Shown: one piece after another, positions 7,510 to 15,798 of the stretch
How positions within the stretch are numbered: position 1 is the stretch's first letter
How the letters are laid out: each line of letters starts with the position of its first letter
NCBI GenBank assembly: GCA_902793375.1
Contig: CADBDE010000002.1
Coordinates: 79,810 to 133,163 of the forward strand
Length of the DNA stretch: 53,354 nucleotides
Origin: an uncultured Erysipelotrichaceae bacterium
GTDB lineage: Bacteria; Bacillota_I; Bacilli_A; RF39; UBA660
Direction of reading: 5' to 3'
Position numbers and translations under genes: made by a program
Notes under the pieces: generated by a model
Database searches by the model: none
The model's input: the letters and a program-made list of their open reading frames with translations, nothing else
What the model was told of the DNA's origin: nothing

Positions 7510-9513
7510 CTAATAATAAAATTTAACTTTCCAATCAAGATACTCTTTAATGGTATTTTTAAAGTCTTCTTCGGTTGGTACCGTATTAATTTTTTTATGC
7601 TGAGAAAAAGTCCAGTCATCGCCATTTAAGCTTATTGAATCTTCTATATATTCTTCTTCTGAGAAATAATTTAAGTAACTTTTACCATATAAAACCAAAT
7701 TAACTATTTCATCATATCTTTCATATGCATTATTAGTATTTTTCAAATTAACATCTTGTCCAGATTTTTTTCTATTTTGTCTAGTATATCCATCATTTGT
7801 GAAATCAATAAATTTGACAATTTGTTTTTCATTATGTGGAATACCAATATTAAATATATAAATTGCTGTTTGTACACCTGCTTTTCCTTTAAATATGTCA
7901 GGCATATGAATACTTGCTAGTAACGAATTATTTTGCAAAAGTCTTTTAGTATATGGTATACCAATACCACTACCTGCATTTTCTTGAATTAATATTGCAG
8001 CTCTACCATTTTTCATTTTGCTCAATGCTTTTTCAACGAAAATGAAGCCTTTTCCTGGAGCAGAATATGGTGGATTCAATAAAAATACATTAGCGGGAAA
8101 ATCTTCACCATTTAATTCCCCTTGCTCGTACTTACCGTCAAATTCAGTCAAACTATCTTTATGAATAATATTTGAAGATCCATCACCCATTAAAATCATA
8201 TTTAAAACTGCTAATAAATAAATATCAGATCTTTTTTCAATACCAAGTAATTGTTGATATTTAATTTTAGATATTTTTTCTTTTAATTCTTTTGGACTTT
8301 TTATTCTTTCTTCAGCATCTCTTATCATCAATTTCATTGATGAAATTAGGAAACCTGCAGAACCTACTGCATAATCCCAAACATAGCTGTCTTTATTAAC
8401 TTGAGCCAATTTTGCCATCAATTCAGTTACATATCTAGGTGTCAATACTACATCATTTTTATCACTATCAGGTATATCAACCCAAGCATTAAGTACATTA
8501 AATAATTTACCAGTAAAATCCAAATGTCTTGCAGATGTGAATATAGGCATTATTTCATTCTTTACAATTGTATAAACTTTTTTTAATTTACTTTCTCCAT
8601 TTATCGGCTTCCATAAATCTGAATATATAAATACTCTTGATAAATCATTAATAATCATATGTTTTTTTTCTTGAGGCAAATTTCTTTCTTCTAAAAAAGA
8701 ATCAATTTTATTTATAATCACTGTACCATCATTTACTTTACTTCCAATTTCTCCTTTTAAATCATTTATTTCAAGTGGGGATACTTTGTTATCCACCCCT
8801 AGACCTGCCATAATTAATCCTGTCACCAATTCAACCCTTGATCCAACTGATATTTTTAAGTCATCCTGCATAACCTGATTTAAATTTTTCAATTTGATTT
8901 CAATATCATTTTCAACTTCTTTAGACTTTTTTTCTATTTCTTCTGGAGTCAAATTTAATTTATTAATTCTATCTATTAATTCATCAATATTGTTTGGAAG
9001 TAAAAATGTTAAATCATCATAATCATCAATCTTTTTAGGAATAAAATAATTTTCAGCAGATACATAATATACCCCAAGTTCAAGTTTAATCTTATCTAAT
9101 TGATAATATCCATTAAGTCCTATTGCAATTACCTCTTTATAACTTTCAGTATGTTCTATTATTGCATCAGCGTAATGAATGGCACCATTAACAGCATATT
9201 TATTAATATTACTAAAATGTGGACTCCCATCTTTAGTCTTATTTTCAATTTCACCAGATGAATTTAGTTTTATAAAATCTCCTTTTTTACCTTTTACTTC
9301 TATCATTACAGGTATATGTCGTAAATCTTTTGTTTCTATAAATAATTTAATATCTGGAAAATTCTTGCCAGAGCCTCCACTTTTTGATGGGGCAATTTTT
9401 AATGCTTTTTCTATTTCTGAGTTAATAACTTCAGTTTTTGTATAATATTTTATCTCTGCTAATTGTTTTTTTGCAATATCTTCTACTTGTTCCTCTATGC
9501 TACTTTTACTCAT
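7510..9513 (-). CDS. BcgI-like fused endonuclease/N6-adenine methyltransferase
   Basis: A 667-residue protein. The N-terminus carries a PD-(D/E)xK nuclease: Pro53-Asp54 (NFPDIKLFIE) and Glu72-x-Lys74 (VMIEVKG). A helical connector follows to ~320. The N6-adenine methylase domain has motif I DYAVGSAGF at 380-388 and motif IV NPPY at 480-483. One chain can therefore both cut and methylate, with DNA choice from the S-like subunit downstream. BcgI subunit A has the same order and about the same size (637 aa). The start ATG 9511-9513 follows AAGGAG inside the upstream ribbon-helix-helix gene, so the genes are translationally coupled. All key residues are present. Confidence 0.9.
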   Translation of the reverse strand: MSKSSIEEQVEDIAKKQLAEIKYYTKTEVINSEIEKALKIAPSKSGGSGKNFPDIKLFIETKDLRHIPVMIEVKGKKGDFIKLNSSGEIENKTKDGSPHFSNINKYAVNGAIHYADAIIEHTESYKEVIAIGLNGYYQLDKIKLELGVYYVSAENYFIPKKIDDYDDLTFLLPNNIDELIDRINKLNLTPEEIEKKSKEVENDIEIKLKNLNQVMQDDLKISVGSRVELVTGLIMAGLGVDNKVSPLEINDLKGEIGSKVNDGTVIINKIDSFLEERNLPQEKKHMIINDLSRVFIYSDLWKPINGESKLKKVYTIVKNEIMPIFTSARHLDFTGKLFNVLNAWVDIPDSDKNDVVLTPRYVTELMAKLAQVNKDSYVWDYAVGSAGFLISSMKLMIRDAEERIKSPKELKEKISKIKYQQLLGIEKRSDIYLLAVLNMILMGDGSSNIIHKDSLTEFDGKYEQGELNGEDFPANVFLLNPPYSAPGKGFIFVEKALSKMKNGRAAILIQENAGSGIGIPYTKRLLQNNSLLASIHMPDIFKGKAGVQTAIYIFNIGIPHNEKQIVKFIDFTNDGYTRQNRKKSGQDVNLKNTNNAYERYDEIVNLVLYGKSYLNYFSEEEYIEDSISLNGDDWTFSQHKKINTVPTEEDFKNTIKEYLDWKVKFYY

Positions 9514-9514
9514 A

Positions 9515-9685
9515 CTACTTACTCTCCTTATTCATTTTTTCATTAATGGCTTCCACAACAAATTTATTTATGCTATATCCTCTGTTATTATTTTTTTGAG
9601 AGTGAACAAAATCACTAACTTTTTTATATAGCTCCGGAGTCATTCTTAATGGTATCGAAATTTTTTCTTCTTTCTTTTTATCCAT
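9515..9685 (-). CDS. Ribbon-helix-helix regulator of the RM operon
   Basis: A 56-residue protein starting at ATG 9683-9685 behind AGAGGGATAAT. The sequence KISIPLRMTPELYKKVSDFV followed by GYSINKFVVEAINEKM is a CopG/Arc-type ribbon-helix-helix fold, with the IPLRM strand contacting DNA. It is the first gene of the RM operon and ends 1 nt before the methylase start. A dyad of ATCAT/ATGAT half-sites lies just upstream, consistent with autoregulation. It resembles controller proteins that time restriction-modification expression, but uses an RHH fold rather than the usual HTH C-protein fold. Confidence 0.85.
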   Translation of the reverse strand: MDKKKEEKISIPLRMTPELYKKVSDFVHSQKNNNRGYSINKFVVEAINEKMNKESK

Positions 9686-9702
9686 ATTATCCCTCTTTAT
9701 TT

Positions 9703-9734
9703 TGATATCATTATATCATAATATGATGATATCA
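9703..9734. promoter_or_regulatory. Operator/promoter of the RM operon
   Basis: TGATATCAT (9703-9711) and ATGATATCA (9726-9734) are inverted copies, with a further ATCAT/ATGAT pair between them. The minus-strand -10 TATAAT lies inside, at 9715-9710. Repeated ATCAT half-sites overlapping a -10 box fit a cooperative RHH repressor. Confidence 0.6.
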
Positions 9735-9752
9735 TTTTTCAAAAAATTAATC

Positions 9753-9816
9753 AAGGGGTTTGGGAGTAATCCCACAAAAGAATTTCATACGGGAGTACAA
9801 ATTCAGTGCTGGCTAG
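9753..9816. repeat. Intergenic repeat, copy 1
   Basis: AAGGGGTTTGGGAGTAATCC, then about 24 bp of spacer, then CAAATTCAGTGCTGGCTAG. Related copies occur at 22283-22345 and 26067-26198 in the same orientation. The minus-strand translation of all three begins LASTEF and later has a PQS/YSQ segment, so it may be a decayed coding end. Function unknown. Confidence 0.6.
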
Positions 9817-9843
9817 ACAATGCAATGACTCCTAAACAGCATT

Positions 9844-9872
9844 TTGACACTATTAGAAGTTAGTGATATAAT
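9844..9872 (+). promoter_or_regulatory. Consensus sigma-70-type promoter
   Basis: TTGACA (9844-9849) and TATAAT (9867-9872) are both perfect hexamers with 17-bp spacing, 51 bp before the small ORF at 9924. It diverges from the RM operon. Confidence 0.75.
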
Positions 9873-9923
9873 CCATTTAAGTACAAGGATATTTGTACAA
9901 ATATTAAATGAAAGGAGGACAAT

Positions 9924-10091
9924 ATGGTATATCAAATAATGAATTATTGGGATATGATTGATAGATGCAAATTATATAACAACATGATTCTAATATCTCA
10001 AAGAAGAGTAAACCCTAATCAAGTATTGTATGACACTATTCGTAATGAACTAGCTAAAAAATACGTAAAACAAGTATTTAATATTAGATAG
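9924..10091 (+). CDS. Small ORF with strong expression signals, 55 aa
   Basis: ATG 9924 follows AAAGGAGGACAAT, and the frame ends at TAG 10089-10091. The peptide starts MVYQIMNYWDMIDRCKLYNN and ends in a basic KKYVKQVFNIR stretch. It has a consensus promoter upstream and a strong terminator downstream, so it is a self-contained unit. It runs opposite to the defence genes. No family is recognised; a phage- or element-type small protein is likely. Confidence 0.7.
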   Translation: MVYQIMNYWDMIDRCKLYNNMILISQRRVNPNQVLYDTIRNELAKKYVKQVFNIR

Positions 10092-10118
10092 GAAGGTAAA
10101 TATGTTTGTAAAAACATA

Positions 10119-10160
10119 AAAACACTATTTAACAAATGAATGTTAGATAGTGTTTTATTT
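10119..10160. terminator. Bidirectional terminator
   Basis: A 16-bp stem (10119-10134 with 10141-10156, one G-U pair) closes a 6-nt loop and is followed by ATTTTT on the plus strand. A-runs on the other side allow it to end the minus-strand gene at 10161 as well. Confidence 0.85.
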
Positions 10161-10460
10161 TTAATAAAATTTCTTTAATATCAATGGATTATCTTTTACT
10201 ATTTTTAAATTATATTTTATTCTTAATATCTTATTTATAGATGGTATTAATTTATCTATGTCACATCTTACATTAAATATATCTATTGCTGAATTAATAT
10301 GATTATAAAGTGGTGCTTTAGAAAGTACTCTCTTATAAAAATTATCTGCTATATAAAAGGCTACTACATTGGGTATTACAAATTCTTTCAGATAGTTATC
10401 ATAATTAATACATACAGGTAAGTATATTCTTTCAAATTCTTCATCAGTAATATCACACAT
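10161..10460 (-). CDS. Hypothetical protein next to tnpV, 99 aa
   Basis: The frame starts at ATG 10460 and overlaps the 3' end of the TnpV-family gene by 8 bp, so it is translationally coupled. The protein begins MCDITDEEFERIYLPVCINY and is mixed helical with no signal or membrane span. I do not recognise it. The coupling suggests that it belongs to the same mobile unit as tnpV. Confidence 0.6.
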   Translation of the reverse strand: MCDITDEEFERIYLPVCINYDNYLKEFVIPNVVAFYIADNFYKRVLSKAPLYNHINSAIDIFNVRCDIDKLIPSINKILRIKYNLKIVKDNPLILKKFY

Positions 10461-10803
10461 AGATATACTCCTTTAAAATTATTTCTTCTACTGCGTTTTT
10501 TATATTATTCATTTTACTTACCCAAAGCATTTGATTATCTTGTTTTAATTTTTCATTAATATTTTCTTTTTCAGCAAGTTCTTTAATTAAATTTTGCACC
10601 TTCTCCATAACAGTAATGTCTATATCATGTAGATATTCATTTAAATTGTCATTCATTAGTAAATCAAAGTATAATCCAAGTTTATATTTTTTAATATATT
10701 CTAGCCTTAATAATCCATATTTTTCTATATTAAATTGAACTTTTTCTTTTAATATTAAATTTGGTAATAAATAGTCACCTTTTTTAGTGTAACTAATATT
10801 CAT
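10453..10803 (-). CDS. tnpV: TnpV-family transposon protein
   Basis: A 116-residue protein. It matches the TnpV family of Tn4451-type elements along its length: an opening YTKKGDYLLPNLIL, the basic core KYGLLRLEYIKKYKLGLYFD, the acidic helix YLHDIDITVMEKVQNLIKEL, and the signature QMLWVSKMNNIKNAVEEIIL near the C-terminus. TnpV is a cytoplasmic accessory protein of mobilisable transposons with no defined biochemical role. It overlaps the 99-aa gene downstream and lies 33 bp from the truncated amidase, which suggests an element boundary here. Confidence 0.9.
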   Translation of the reverse strand: MNISYTKKGDYLLPNLILKEKVQFNIEKYGLLRLEYIKKYKLGLYFDLLMNDNLNEYLHDIDITVMEKVQNLIKELAEKENINEKLKQDNQMLWVSKMNNIKNAVEEIILKEYIYV

Positions 10804-10835
10804 AACATTTCTCCATTTCTTATTATTTTTAGGCT

Positions 10836-11150
10836 TTAATTGTTATACTTAATATTTGTTACACTTTGACCTTCGGCACCCCCTGCATTTATGTGATTGG
10901 AAAGTATTATTACGTCTTCATCATTACCAAATGAATTTAACATTCTTCTTAATCTTTCAGTTCTTCCAATATCTTCATCATCTGTTCTTGTAATTGCTAC
11001 AGGAACTCCTAGTTCTTGTAATCTATTATAAATATAGTTTGCTGCTTGCAAGTTAAAATCTTTTTCTTTAATATTTCCGTTAATTGCACCAGGATCACTT
11101 CCACCATGTCCTGCATCAACAACTACTCTTTTAGTAGTATTTCCATTCAT
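10836..11150 (-). pseudogene. 3'-truncated N-acetylmuramoyl-L-alanine amidase
   Basis: The start is ATG 11148-11150 behind AGGTGATTATA. About 104 residues of an Amidase_3 (CwlD-like) domain are present: zinc ligand His in DAGHGG, Glu in KEKDFNLQ, and His in ILSNHINAGG. Family members continue another ~60-70 residues with the catalytic Glu, but here the frame stops at 10836 after NIKYNN. The break faces the TnpV gene, so the 3' end was probably lost on element insertion or deletion. Two more remnants of the same gene start lie at 30985-31041 and about 37240-37310. It has no signal peptide. Confidence 0.75.
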
Positions 11151-11199
11151 TATAATCACCTATAGTAGTGTATGTATATTTGCTATTTATGTTAATAAA

Positions 11200-11221
11200 A
11201 AATGTGCATATTTGCACATTT
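11200..11221. promoter_or_regulatory. 9-bp perfect hairpin
   Basis: AAATGTGCA (11200-11208) pairs with TGCACATTT (11213-11221) around TATT, about 50 bp upstream of the truncated amidase. It lacks a T-run, so it may be an operator. Confidence 0.35.
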
Positions 11222-11286
11222 CTAATCTATTACTTACACATAGAATTATTATCAAATGCCATATCATAATCGCTGATGATATTATA

Positions 11287-11313
11287 ACATGAAAAAAGTA
11301 GTCTTAACTACTT
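11287..11313 (-). terminator. Terminator of the zinc-ribbon membrane protein gene
   Basis: On the minus strand AAGTAGT pairs with ACTACTT (11313-11296) and TTTTTC follows. It lies 17 bp after the stop of the gene at 11330. Confidence 0.75.
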
Positions 11314-11329
11314 ATAAATGGTACAAAAA

Positions 11330-11908
11330 TTAAAATAAATAGATTTTAAAATAGAAAATCATCATAATTAAAGCAAATGATAAAAACATAACAATTATTA
11401 CACCATTATAGTTGTATTTACTATCTTTTATAACAAGTTCCTTTATTTCTTCAAACGATTTACCTGGATTATTTTTAATTATTTTATTTATTCTATATTT
11501 TCTATTATCTAGTAGTATTCTCTCAAAACTAAATATATAAAATATATAAACTGCTATACAGGCAATTAAGATAAAGAAATATAGATAAAAGTAAAATCCA
11601 TAATTTGCTAATGCATATGCTTCAAAATTAGGCATTAATTTCAAAAAAATTAACAAGGAAATTATACTATAAAAAGCACATTTATACATCTTACAATATA
11701 TTGCATAAAAATAGTTGAATATCATATATAGCAAAGATATACCATTAACTTTTATTCTTTCCCCTTTATTTGGATAATACACTTTTAATAATTCCAAATT
11801 ATATATTTCAGAAAACTTTTCAATGTCATTTGATTCAAATAATTCACCACATCTAGGGCAAAATTTTGAATCATTTTTTATTTTATTATTACATTTTGGA
11901 CAAATCAT
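11330..11908 (-). CDS. Zinc-ribbon membrane protein
   Basis: A 192-residue protein. An N-terminal double-CxxC zinc ribbon (MICPKCNNKIKNDSKFCPRC) is followed by a soluble linker, then three or four membrane spans at ~65-95, ~98-127 and ~170-190. It shares the ribbon, linker and membrane pattern with the plus-strand gene at 26256-26810, so they are paralogues. Zinc-ribbon plus membrane proteins of this kind are common in low-GC gut Firmicutes, with no assigned role. It ends the run of membrane genes that starts near 20307. Confidence 0.75.
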   Translation of the reverse strand: MICPKCNNKIKNDSKFCPRCGELFESNDIEKFSEIYNLELLKVYYPNKGERIKVNGISLLYMIFNYFYAIYCKMYKCAFYSIISLLIFLKLMPNFEAYALANYGFYFYLYFFILIACIAVYIFYIFSFERILLDNRKYRINKIIKNNPGKSFEEIKELVIKDSKYNYNGVIIVMFLSFALIMMIFYFKIYLF

Positions 11909-11916
11909 TCTATCAC

Positions 11917-12498
11917 CTACTCAACCACAACAAAAAATTCTATAATAGTTTTTATTTTTCCATGATGTAATTTTACAACAAAAGAATAATTACCTTTCTC
12001 GTTTATTACTTTACTTAAATCTGTAATATATTCTCCGTCATAAATAATATATTTTTTATCATAACCTTTTAACATCTTATTATATATAGTCAGATTATCA
12101 AAAACTATATTATCTATTTCTTCAATATTATTATTGTTTTCATCATACCCAAGACATTTAGTTTTAGCATTACTTAATGATGTTTCAGTATAACAATTAT
12201 ACCCAGTTATATTAATTACATTATTATCTTCTAAATTTATGTGTGATACCATATCACCTTCAACTAATACTTCAGTTTTTGTTCTATATAGTGTAAATGG
12301 TAATATTGTCGTATATTCTTTAACTGTCATTGTTAATCCTTTTAATGAATTATTAATATGTAATTTATACATTGGATTATTAAATGTATGAGTCGTTTCA
12401 ATTTCTATTTGACCTATAGTTAACTTAAAAATAGTATAAAAAATTATAATTAATAATACTACTATTGGTTTAAAATATTTTTCAATATATTTTGACAT
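11917..12498 (-). CDS. Membrane-anchored exported protein of unknown function
   Basis: A 193-residue protein with a short cytoplasmic start (MSKYIEKYFK), one membrane span (PIVVLLIIIFYTIFKLTIG), and an extracytoplasmic beta-rich domain. The domain contains a possible disulfide pair (YNCYTE and TKCLG). It lies 8 bp upstream of the zinc-ribbon gene in the same direction. No family is recognised. Confidence 0.65.
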   Translation of the reverse strand: MSKYIEKYFKPIVVLLIIIFYTIFKLTIGQIEIETTHTFNNPMYKLHINNSLKGLTMTVKEYTTILPFTLYRTKTEVLVEGDMVSHINLEDNNVINITGYNCYTETSLSNAKTKCLGYDENNNNIEEIDNIVFDNLTIYNKMLKGYDKKYIIYDGEYITDLSKVINEKGNYSFVVKLHHGKIKTIIEFFVVVE

Positions 12499-12526
12499 AT
12501 TACCTCCTATTTAATTTAAAATAATA

Positions 12527-12738
12527 TTAGTTTATTATTTTTAATTCAATTAATAAGTCTATCACTGCTCCAACGAACAAAAAAGTTCTAACAATTACAT
12601 AAAATAGTATTTTCTCAAATAAAGATTCTGAAAGTGGCTTATTTTTTTTAACAAACTATGATTATAAGAAAATTCCATAGATTGTTTATAAAAAATACAA
12701 ATAATTATCAAAATTATATCTAAAATATTCTTTATCAT
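12527..12738 (-). pseudogene. Small two-span membrane protein gene, frameshifted
   Basis: ATG 12736-12738 follows TAGGAGAAAATTTT. The first frame encodes MIKNILDIILIIICIFYKQS and continues to LLKK at the eight-A run 12642-12649. In the next frame the sequence continues NKPLSESLFEKILFYVIVRT through a second hydrophobic stretch (FLFVGAVIDLLIEL) to TAA 12527-12529. One additional A would give a single ~70-residue protein with two membrane spans. It is real slippage or a homopolymer sequencing error. Confidence 0.6.
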
Positions 12739-12749
12739 AAAATTTTCTC

Positions 12750-13493
12750 CTAATTATTGATTTTTTTATAGTATTTTACTAAATATTTTTTTATTTTTTT
12801 ATATAAACCTTTAATAAATGGTTCATAATTTTTTGACAAATATATTCCTCCATCTTTGATACTTGTACACACTATAGCTTTATGTGTATATGCTCTATCA
12901 AAAATAATTTTTTCTTTACTTAATAATTCTTTTAAACAGTTACCATTTTGATTTGTTACTATAACATATATTAATTGTAATCCGCCAATTTTCATACCTA
13001 CAATGCTTTCTGAAAAATAATTATTCATTTTGTTTATTATTGTTTCTTTGTTTGATGAGTCTATAAAATCTAAATGATAGATAACAACTATACTATAGCA
13101 ACTATTGTGATAAGACTTAATATACATTTTTAATTCATTTTTAGAATTAATTAATTCATATTCATTCTCAGCCATAATTCTTTTTATATCATTACTGAAC
13201 TGTTTATATGTTTTATATGGACTTTGAAATATATCAGGTTCAATTTTCACATTTGCTTTTGTTAGTTTTTTTTCTAATTTTGTTTTTTTAACGGCAATTT
13301 TTCTCTCCTCAATAATTGCAGAACTAATTAAATATAATACTCCAGAAATAAAGGCTATTATTCCTAAAATTACAGGAATTAAATTAGAAATATGAAATAC
13401 TAGACAGATAATATAAACTAATATAAAAGAACTCCATCCTATAATAGTTAAGTAAAAAAATAAATAATGCAAAAATCTAATTAATTTTTTCAT
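12750..13493 (-). CDS. Two-span membrane protein with cytoplasmic domain
   Basis: A 247-residue protein. Two N-terminal spans (LHYLFFYLTIIGWSSFILVY and a second at ~36-60) precede a Lys-rich helix and a ~180-residue soluble domain. That domain has alternating strands and helices (SIVVIYHLDFIDSSNKETII, GLQLIYVIVTNQNG) and a basic C-terminus (KKIKKYLVKYYKKINN). No catalytic motif is visible and no family is recognised. It is spaced as part of the same run as its neighbours. Confidence 0.6.
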   Translation of the reverse strand: MKKLIRFLHYLFFYLTIIGWSSFILVYIICLVFHISNLIPVILGIIAFISGVLYLISSAIIEERKIAVKKTKLEKKLTKANVKIEPDIFQSPYKTYKQFSNDIKRIMAENEYELINSKNELKMYIKSYHNSCYSIVVIYHLDFIDSSNKETIINKMNNYFSESIVGMKIGGLQLIYVIVTNQNGNCLKELLSKEKIIFDRAYTHKAIVCTSIKDGGIYLSKNYEPFIKGLYKKIKKYLVKYYKKINN

Positions 13494-13508
13494 TCTATTA
13501 CTCCTTTA

Positions 13509-14141
13509 TTATTCCTTTTCTTTTATAGCAATTACATCTTCTGACTCAAAAGTATAAATATAAGATAGTCTATTGTTTTTAAACTTATATAATTCATACG
13601 GACTATGCCAATTAACATTCAATGCTACTACAACATAATAATCATTTTTTAGTCTTATTATTTTTGATTTCAAAATAGTATGATCAACATCTGTTATTAA
13701 ATCTATTATTCTATTTAATGTTTCATCAATATTAATTTCATTATCATTTTTATCAACAATGGTACATGCATCTAGACGATAATTTACTATTTTGTTTGAT
13801 GGTCTATCAATATATGAATCAAAACAACCATTAAGATAGTAAATATCATTTTCATCATAATCAAAATTCTTTGTTTTTCTTTTGTACTCCCTATCGTTTA
13901 CTTCATAATAATATATTTCTTCATTTGTTACATCTTTTGTAACTACATAAATAGAATTTACAAATACACTTTTATATAGAAAAAAGTATAATATTAAACT
14001 TATTACTCCTAAAACAGAAATAATAATTAATGACTTAAAAATTGTTTCTTTTTGCTTTATATTAAGATGTTTTCTTATCAAAATATAAATTGATAACAAT
14101 AATAAAAAAATTATAAAAATTACAAAAAAATCTATAACCAT
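13509..14141 (-). CDS. Membrane-anchored exported protein
   Basis: A 210-residue protein with two adjacent hydrophobic segments (FFVIFIIFLLLLSIYILI and IIISVLGVISLILYFFLY) and a ~140-residue outer domain rich in Asp/Asn/Tyr. That domain contains NGCFDSYID and LDACTIVDKND, a likely Cys pair. No family is recognised. It is 15 bp upstream of the gene at 12750-13493. Confidence 0.6.
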   Translation of the reverse strand: MVIDFFVIFIIFLLLLSIYILIRKHLNIKQKETIFKSLIIISVLGVISLILYFFLYKSVFVNSIYVVTKDVTNEEIYYYEVNDREYKRKTKNFDYDENDIYYLNGCFDSYIDRPSNKIVNYRLDACTIVDKNDNEINIDETLNRIIDLITDVDHTILKSKIIRLKNDYYVVVALNVNWHSPYELYKFKNNRLSYIYTFESEDVIAIKEKE

Positions 14142-14170
14142 AAAATTAACTCCTTTTATTAAAATCTACT

Positions 14171-14467
14171 CTAACAAGATTTATTTAATGAGCCAAAATA
14201 CCATTTTCCTATTTCTCTACAAATGATAAACAATATAATTGCAATAATTATACATAAAATTGCCTTTATTAATTTATTAAATAATTCTTTTTTTATTTTG
14301 CCAGTTAGAATATCAGTTATTATATCTATCATTATTAAAATACTCAAAACAATTAAAGTAAAAGGAACAATGAACGTAAATATAAAAAATAAACTACTTG
14401 GAATATAAGTTTGAAATAGTTTTTCAATAAATGATCGATTATCAATACACATTATTAAATTATTCAT
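14171..14467 (-). CDS. Small membrane protein with MCIDNRSFIEKLFQ motif, copy A
   Basis: A 98-residue protein. It opens MNNLIMCIDNRSFIEKLFQT and continues YIPSSLFFIF, then has two or three membrane spans and a basic loop. The first ~30 residues are nearly identical to the gene at 18694-18987, while the rest has diverged, so the N-terminal segment is probably functional. It overlaps the start region of the gene at 14460-15281 by 8 bp. No known family. Confidence 0.65.
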   Translation of the reverse strand: MNNLIMCIDNRSFIEKLFQTYIPSSLFFIFTFIVPFTLIVLSILIMIDIITDILTGKIKKELFNKLIKAILCIIIAIILFIICREIGKWYFGSLNKSC

Positions 14468-15281
14468 TTATATCATCCTTTACTTTTTTATTATACATAG
14501 AATTTAATAACAATTGATAAGTATTCTCATCCATCTTATATGGCAGTTCTTTATTATCATGTTTATCATATGATCTTTGATAAATAATAGAATAATCAGA
14601 CTTATCAAATATCACTAATTTTAAATCTCTTTCATAATTAAAAGCACCATTTTCTTCTCCTACTAAAAAGTACTCTTTATCAGTATTCATTACAGCTCGT
14701 CCATTATTTGAAATATCATTATAGATTTGTTGATATTCATCTTCGTTTGCTTTTACTTCTAAATAAACATCATATCTAATATCTGAAACACTATGTCTAT
14801 ATCTATAATTGTATTCTTTAACTTCATAAGAGGATAAATCTTTAGGCATAAATGAAGTATTGTACAAGTTAGAATCAAATTTTAAATAGTCATCAATATT
14901 AGTTGTTCTTGATTCAAATAGTGGATAAATTGAAATACAGATAAAGAATTGTACAACTACTATTAAACTAAAAATAGACATCAACACGATAAATAATCCT
15001 CTTATGTATTTATTATCTTTTTTTATTAAATAATAGATTATACAAATAATAATTGGAATTAAGTATGTTATTAAGTATTTAAAAATAGAAAATATATTTT
15101 CATTTATATATGGATACTTAACTCTTCTATAATTAATAATAATAGATAGAAGCATTAACGAAATACAAATAGCTATAGTAATAATAATTCCTTTTTTTGA
15201 TTCTTTTAATAGTAATTTTCTACATACGCCAAAAGAGCAAAGGAATGCTACTAATACAATAGCAATAAATTCACTATTCAT
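14460..15281 (-). CDS. Polytopic membrane protein with exported C-terminal domain
   Basis: A 273-residue protein with four hydrophobic segments in the first ~130 residues (IAIVLVAFLCSFGVC, GIIITIAICISLMLLSIII, YLITYLIPIIICIIYYLI, GLFIVLMSIFSLIVVVQFFI). A ~140-residue Tyr/Asp-rich domain follows, containing RYDVYLEVKANEDEYQQIYN. It overlaps the downstream small membrane gene by 8 bp, implying coupling. No family is recognised. Confidence 0.65.
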   Translation of the reverse strand: MNSEFIAIVLVAFLCSFGVCRKLLLKESKKGIIITIAICISLMLLSIIINYRRVKYPYINENIFSIFKYLITYLIPIIICIIYYLIKKDNKYIRGLFIVLMSIFSLIVVVQFFICISIYPLFESRTTNIDDYLKFDSNLYNTSFMPKDLSSYEVKEYNYRYRHSVSDIRYDVYLEVKANEDEYQQIYNDISNNGRAVMNTDKEYFLVGEENGAFNYERDLKLVIFDKSDYSIIYQRSYDKHDNKELPYKMDENTYQLLLNSMYNKKVKDDINE

Positions 15282-15344
15282 GTTATCACCTCTATTATTA
15301 ATTATAATTTAATCTTACACATGATTTTAAATCTATATCAATTA

Positions 15345-15797
15345 TTAATTAGTTTTTTTATCATCAGGGCAAATAAAACTCTCAAAATCATTTTCATAAT
15401 ATTTTGGGGATACTACTCTATTACACATCAACCATTCTAGTTGATCATCATATTCAGAATCCTTATAATCTTTACAATGAAGATAAACATCTACTTTCCA
15501 TTCATTATCTATTACTTTTCCATGTACAACGGTATCACAATAACTTTCTTCATCTACATCTAAAAAAATACTTTTATCTGCTCCTCTTCTTTTTTTATCA
15601 ATTAAATCATCCTCATAAAGCCATTGTTCTCCATTATCATTGTATTTTATTGGATATCTTAGATTTAGATATGCTAACGATTCTTTTTCTACTTCTTTCT
15701 TTATCTCATCATATCTTTCACTGTTTTCTTTTTTATTACATCCAACAATTAATAATAAAACAACCAGAATTATTAAACTTTTATTTATCTTTTTCAT
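15345..15797 (-). CDS. Lipoprotein of unknown function
   Basis: About 150 residues from ATG 15795-15797, which has GGGGAG upstream; a longer frame from 15830 lacks a site. The N-terminus MKKINKSLIILVVLLLIVGC is a typical lipoprotein signal ending in the lipobox LIVGC. The mature part is short and acidic with four Cys (SYCDT, LHCKD, LMCNR, FICPD), probably two disulfides. It lies 1 bp after the YcxB-like gene, so it is co-expressed and membrane-tethered. Confidence 0.75.
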   Translation of the reverse strand: MKKINKSLIILVVLLLIVGCNKKENSERYDEIKKEVEKESLAYLNLRYPIKYNDNGEQWLYEDDLIDKKRRGADKSIFLDVDEESYCDTVVHGKVIDNEWKVDVYLHCKDYKDSEYDDQLEWLMCNRVVSPKYYENDFESFICPDDKKTN

Positions 15798-15798
15798 A

